DNA of 64,000 nucleotides, from assembly GCF_905475395.1 (NCBI RefSeq), contig NC_058337.1, forward strand, positions 93,552,368 to 93,616,367, in the 5' to 3' direction. Below are positions 58,945 to 64,000 of this stretch, piece after piece. The stretch is from Chrysoperla carnea (Eukaryota > Arthropoda > Insecta > Neuroptera > Chrysopidae). How positions within the stretch are numbered: the stretch's first letter is position 1; every line of letters begins with the position of its first letter. The notes beneath the pieces were generated by a model, which had not been told where the DNA came from, ran no database searches, and was given only the letters and a program-made list of their open reading frames with translations. The position numbers were made by a program, and so were the translations under genes.

Positions 58945-61900
58945 ATGTATAAAAGAAAATCTAAAACTCAGGCATTGCATCCAGTTAGTACTTCTCAAGG
59001 AATATCGAGTTCCTTAAATATTTCAAAATATAAGTTACAAGATAAAACAATAAGTGCTCCAGTAACTGCACAAAGCAAAATAACAGACGACGATGATTAT
59101 ATTCCTGAAGCAGCACCACTATCTAAACGCGTTCGACGTAATTCGTCGGTTGATAAAGAAAATTTACCAGCAAAAAAATATTTCGAGGAAATCTTAGAGA
59201 AATGTGGTCTTCAAATTCAGTATGGAAGTTCACCACATACGTTAACGATACTCGGTAATTATTCAGTTCATTCACAATAGATATTATGATTTCCCAGGCG
59301 CGAAGTTTTGATCATGTAGTTTGTTAGAACTCGACAACAATATAAAATTTAAGGTTCCGTTGATATTTCTCTTTATTTAGAAATATCGAAAGTTTAAACT
59401 TCTCGAAATAAACAAAAAAGAAACTATGAAAACTAATGAAAGTACTCCAGTCAGTATTTTTATTCCAAAAGTAACATTTATTGCAAAATATCCTTGATGG
59501 TAAGTTCCATGCACCGTTGTTCCAAAAAAAAAAAAAAAAAACAAAACAACTACTAAATCGGCGGTATGTGGTTTACCTTACAGTCATTCAAATGCTCGGC
59601 TCTCGTATTTTTGTTTAAATTTACGATATCAGATATAATTTTCTCGAATAAATCATAACATAAATAGAATTTATGTTAGATATTTTTTGTTTTGTTTATC
59701 CCATCGGATTAATTAAATTTCATTGTTTAAACTACTACATGTATTTCGCTACTTTCGTCGATATTTTGATTAAGACAGTTTCAAAAAAAATTTAGTAAAA
59801 AATTCTTTTTAAACCTTTTTTCATATTTATTCGTAACTATGTGGAAAATTTATTTTTTATCTGTTAGTGCAATAAGATCTTACGCTTACCAAAAGTTTTA
59901 TTCAATAAATTTATGACCAAAAGAAGCTTGTAAAATCAATTCACTTTTACACCGCTTCCATTATATTTGCATTTTTCTGTTATAATATTGTATTGCCATT
60001 AAATTGCACATCCTAGCCAAATTAAATAAAAGCTTACAAATATGAACAATATGATTGACTTGATTTTAAAATTGAATTATTTTATAAGACGAAACTCGTT
60101 ATCGAAACTTCAAGAAATCAAAATATTAAGAAATCATTCAATTATTAATTAATTTTGAATTTTTAAGGAAAAGAGCCTATAATTATAGCAAATGAACTAC
60201 AAACACTTTTTAAGAAGTCTAATAAATCAAATGAGATGATTGAAAAGTTTATGAAAACTTTTGAGGAATATTGTAAAAATGAGAAGTATTTAAAAAAGGC
60301 TTTGTTACCAACACAGGTTAGTTCTTCAATTCAATCGGCGACCTTTTAATGTTCAATTTTAATTGTAAATTTAAATATAGGTAGCCAGTTCATCTGATAC
60401 GGACATCATTGTTGGAATTCCTAAAGACAGTCTTATTCGAATTTTATTAAATGTCGACTTTCTACAAGAAAAAGTTATTGATTTTGTTTTAGAAAAATTA
60501 ATGGAATATGCTCTTGAAGAGTAAGCACTTTTTTTATTTAAACACTTATTAAACACTAACATTATTAAAAAAAATACTTCAAAATTTGTAGGGATGATGA
60601 AAGTAACTGGACCAGATTATTTACACGACCATTAGCGTTTTTACCAACTGTAAACAATAGCCATAAATTAGCAACAAGTTTATTAGATTTAATTGAAGTA
60701 GCTGCTGTTGATAGTCAAATGGAATTGATAACAATATTACCGGATATTTTACCAGATCATGAACATGAATTTGTTTCAATTCGATTAAGGTAAGAAACTT
60801 ACTATCAATTCGTTGTTCAACAACAATTTAATAATTTAATTTTGTATAGTGAACTAATGAAGAAAAGCAGTGAATTAATACCGGCAATATTAGAATGTTA
60901 TGGTCATCTAACTTTAAATACTGAAAAACATAACGAAGTACGAAAACATTTGTTGGCACTCATACAAACTTCAATTGCAGTTACACATATTCCAATATTA
61001 ACACAATATTTGTTGAATACTTGTCCTCAGTCCGAAATGGTTGAGGTAAATATTTTTTTTCTTCGAATGATCAATGCGAACCAATAATTAGATTCGTTGA
61101 ATAAATCATTTTTCACCATTTTTAATATTTGCTTTAATTTTGCTCGATTAGCTCCTATTATTTATTTTATTTCGTACGTCAAGTGTTATCGACAATAGGA
61201 TAAGATGCAAAAATATTTATTTAGCTATTATCTTTTTTTGTCAAAAAGAGACGATAAATAGAATAGAATATAGACGCTATTGTAAATTTGTAATCGAGTC
61301 AAAGGCAAAAATTTAAACCTTCCCGAGCCGCACCTGACTTTGTGGAATAGTCTTCTACATGAAACCTAATACAATTTGGATAGAGATTTATATATAGCTT
61401 CATATTATTATTATTATCAAATGCGATGATTTTTTGATGCAGGGGCAATTGTCCATCTTGTTACTCACCCAAAATACAGTGCAAATTTGATTGCAAAAAT
61501 GGAATTATTTTTAAAACATGCTTAGTTTTTTGGAAATTTACATCGAAATCGAGAGAGGGGAAAAATTGTAATGTGTAATTGTAATTTTCCCCCGAGTAAT
61601 GAAAGATACAAAACGAGGCTGGAAGTTGAAGTCATCATTTGCAATGTTTTTGAAATGTTCTGATATGCAAATTAAGATAAAAGCACTTGTGAATTAATTA
61701 TTTTCTTTTTAAAATTTAGGTGATTCAAGAATTAAGAAAAACATTAATAGACACAACATTGTTATTAAATACTCAAGATGAAAAACAATTAAGTTTAATT
61801 ATGACTTTTTCTACAATTCAATTAGCATTTATGAAATCAAAACCATTAGCAAATGCATGGATTAAAGTAATCCTAAATATTAAAGAGCCAGCAGCACACA

Positions 61901-64000
61901 GGTAATTAACAAATTTCTATTAATGTAAGTCCAAATTGTGCCTGAGTATGTTTTTCACTTATACAGGCTAAACTTAAACCTCTTGAATCTTGATCACAAA
62001 CCATTGGCAGGTCATGGTTTTTTACCACAAAATTATGAAAAATTAACTTCAATTCGATTTATATTTTTTGTAATTTTAGGTCAACTGATGTGATGATTTT
62101 AATAATTTTATATACAATTGCTACACATAAGAGGAATGTAGAAAATATATTTAAAAAGAAAATAACATCAGGTTTATTTAAAATTATTCTTATTGAGCAT
62201 CTTTACAACACATTTTTAAAGGTATATTTCTATGTTACTATTGAATCAGTGAGACGAAGGGCAGTAATTTCTGCAAATTATCATTTTGAGATAATCGAGC
62301 TCGAAGTTTTAAAATAAAAACTAGCAAATGTAAAGAGAATATTAAGAATAGTTGTGTTTAAATGTTTGGATTAATAAACTTTTTACTTGACCTAAAAATC
62401 AATTTGTTTACTTAAAAAAACAGTAGCCACAAAAATTAAATATCACTTGTCTCGATTTCCATTTTCCGAATATAGAGCGATATATCTTCTGCGTCAAATT
62501 TGGATAAGTACTGTTTTTAAATTCAAGCGATTCAATTAAAATTTGATGTTATTATTTTTGATTTGTTTTAGAATGAAATATTTAAAGAATATATAAATTC
62601 GGTAATTGATATTGCTGCAATATTAATGCGTATGAAAGGTGGTCAAATTTTATCGGATTTTGCATCTAAATTGTTTGTGTAAGTAATTTTAATTTTTTAC
62701 CGATCCCCTGATGTAGTTAATAGAGTAAAAACAAATCTGTGAACGTTTAGGGTTATAGAATACTTTTAATTATTGTAATGTTTAATATGTTAAAGTATAT
62801 TTTTGAAAAAATATTATGGAAAAGAATCTGTAAGCTTGTGATAGAAATTATTATTTTTACCACTCCACTTTTGATTTTTCAATATTATGTACTTATATTT
62901 TCCTAACAAGCGCGGTTCCCGCCAATTTATTAGATTTAAAAATTTGTTGACTCGTTAAGGGAATTTCCAACCTTACAGGAAGCTCCCACCACCCAACACA
63001 GGTCTTTAGCCTTCTTTGATTTCTAGTATACCAAAAGGGGTCGACCTTCTTCACAACAACCTTCTTAAATGATTGTTATCTTAATTGAATATTCGAGCGA
63101 GTTAACTGTATCAACCACAAACGAGACTCGTGTAAACGGTTTTTTTACAATGGGTGATTGAAAAATTTTTAATTTTTTTACATTTTTTAATTTTTAGACT
63201 GACATTTACGCATCAAGATGCTAATATTCATAATCAACAAGACGTAATTCATTCATTAATTTTGCTTACTGGTGGTGTTTTTAAAGGCAATGTTAAATCA
63301 TCCTTAAAAGTTTTAACTACTTTAGCGGAAGAACATACAAAATTATTACAACAACACTCATTACTTTTATTGAATTTACTAAATGATATTGATGAATTGG
63401 ATTTTTTCGATATTAAATGTATTATGGATATTTTATGTCGATTGGCATTTTCTTCAGAATATGCTAATGTTTCTACTTTAGAAGATGATCTACATATTCT
63501 GATTCAGAAGCAACTAAATAGCTCAAAACGAGAGTAAGTTTTATGTCTTTTTACTACTATTACACAGTGTTTTTAAAAAAATTTAAAAATTACATAATTT
63601 TATTAAAATAAAAACAGTTTTGTTATAACGCCTTCATTACGATTCCAAAAATAATACGCTCGTTGGCTAAAAGTTCAATGAAAATTCCTCAAAATGGAAA
63701 AATTTCTTCATTGGAAGCATATATTTTCAAAGATTGGAATGTTTGATATACGATTCAAGGTTGTTACCAGCTAGTTGGTCAGGAGACAAGATAATGGACA
63801 GATAAAATCTATAGTTTTTGAGGAATTTGCGAAGGCGATAAATAATGCAAAATCCTGCAGAAAATTCTATTTTCCGGACGGAAAATATAAATCAAACAAT
63901 AAATTACTGACATTTGATTTTTTTGAATCTTTAAGGTGGGCATGTACATCCTCACCCCTTGGCGACGTCCTTGATACAGAAGCGTTTGAAACGCTTGTAT
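58945..64000 (+). CDS. Fancd2: Fanconi anaemia group D2 protein, first nine exons (3' part outside the window)
   Basis: Nuclear DNA-repair scaffold that pairs with FANCI and is monoubiquitinated at stalled forks and interstrand crosslinks. Exons seen: 58945-59254, 60168-60316, 60381-60520, 60592-60789, 60850-61045, 61720-61901, 62080-62221, 62572-62678, 63198-63533. All join in frame, giving 586 codons plus two bases. The first 75 residues are polar and basic with KRVRR, a possible nuclear signal. The rest is helical-repeat solenoid: DSLIRILLNVDFLQEKVIDF, ITILPDILPDHEHEF, ANAWIKVILNI, and CRLAFSSEYANVSTLEDDLH matching the human [20 protein letters not shown] stretch. In human FANCD2 the ubiquitinated lysine follows this stretch closely, so here it should lie in the next exon, beyond the window. 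The segment 63534-64000 is intron with no exon that I can support. Confidence 0.92.
59255..60167. other. Fancd2 intron 1
   Basis: A 913-base GT-AG intron with a poly-A run near 59522-59539. No other feature is seen. Confidence 0.6.
61046..61719. other. Fancd2 intron 5
   Basis: A 674-base intron. I see nothing in it beyond AT-rich sequence. Confidence 0.6.

Noticed and set aside
63920-64000. Start of the next Fancd2 exon after TTTAAG at the right edge
   Set aside because: The sequence after that AG has no similarity that I can see to the expected segment around the ubiquitinated lysine, and too little is visible to judge.

Overview
The window is nuclear DNA from an insect, most likely holometabolous; I cannot name the order or species. 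It is very AT-rich. It carries five spliced protein-coding genes with GT-AG introns and AATAAA signals, separated by long non-coding stretches full of interspersed repeats. Nothing looks bacterial, viral or organellar, and there is no operon structure. Four gene models close in frame or run in frame to the window edge; eys closes only if one base is restored at a splice junction.

Layout. (1) 1-3266: repeat-bearing upstream DNA with a foldback element. (2) 3321-5443 (+): a five-exon cytosolic sulfotransferase. (3) 5444-10458: intergenic, with one degraded copy of the main repeat family. (4) 10459-22442 (+): a sixteen-exon gene for a secreted protein with a signal peptide, 14 EGF domains, a Thr/Ser-rich block and 4 laminin G domains, with no membrane segment. 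This is the architecture of eyes shut/spacemaker (eys). (5) 22443-30433: 8 kb of intergenic DNA with repeats and a cluster of nuclear-receptor half-sites. (6) 30434-31815 (+): a three-exon membrane-anchored short-chain dehydrogenase of the retinol dehydrogenase 11-14 type. (7) 33422-57714 (-): Tak1 (MAP3K7), eight exons, with a 16.2 kb intron that acts as a store of transposable elements. (8) 58945 to the right edge (+): the first nine exons of Fancd2, which runs out of the window.

The genes do not form a pathway. eys makes extracellular matrix around sensory cells, Tak1 acts in IMD/JNK immune signalling, FANCD2 acts in DNA crosslink repair, and the sulfotransferase and SDR modify small molecules. 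Tak1 and Fancd2 are head to head with about 1.2 kb between their start codons; the SDR gene and Tak1 converge.

The most unusual material is in the repeats: a family of at least eight copies with hairpins near both ends, a SINE with a 14-bp target duplication and a CCTAA-type tail, a transposon nested in another, a 1 kb imperfect palindrome in an eys intron, and a cluster of overlapping short palindromes that looks like a template-switch scar. I found no convincing undescribed gene system.
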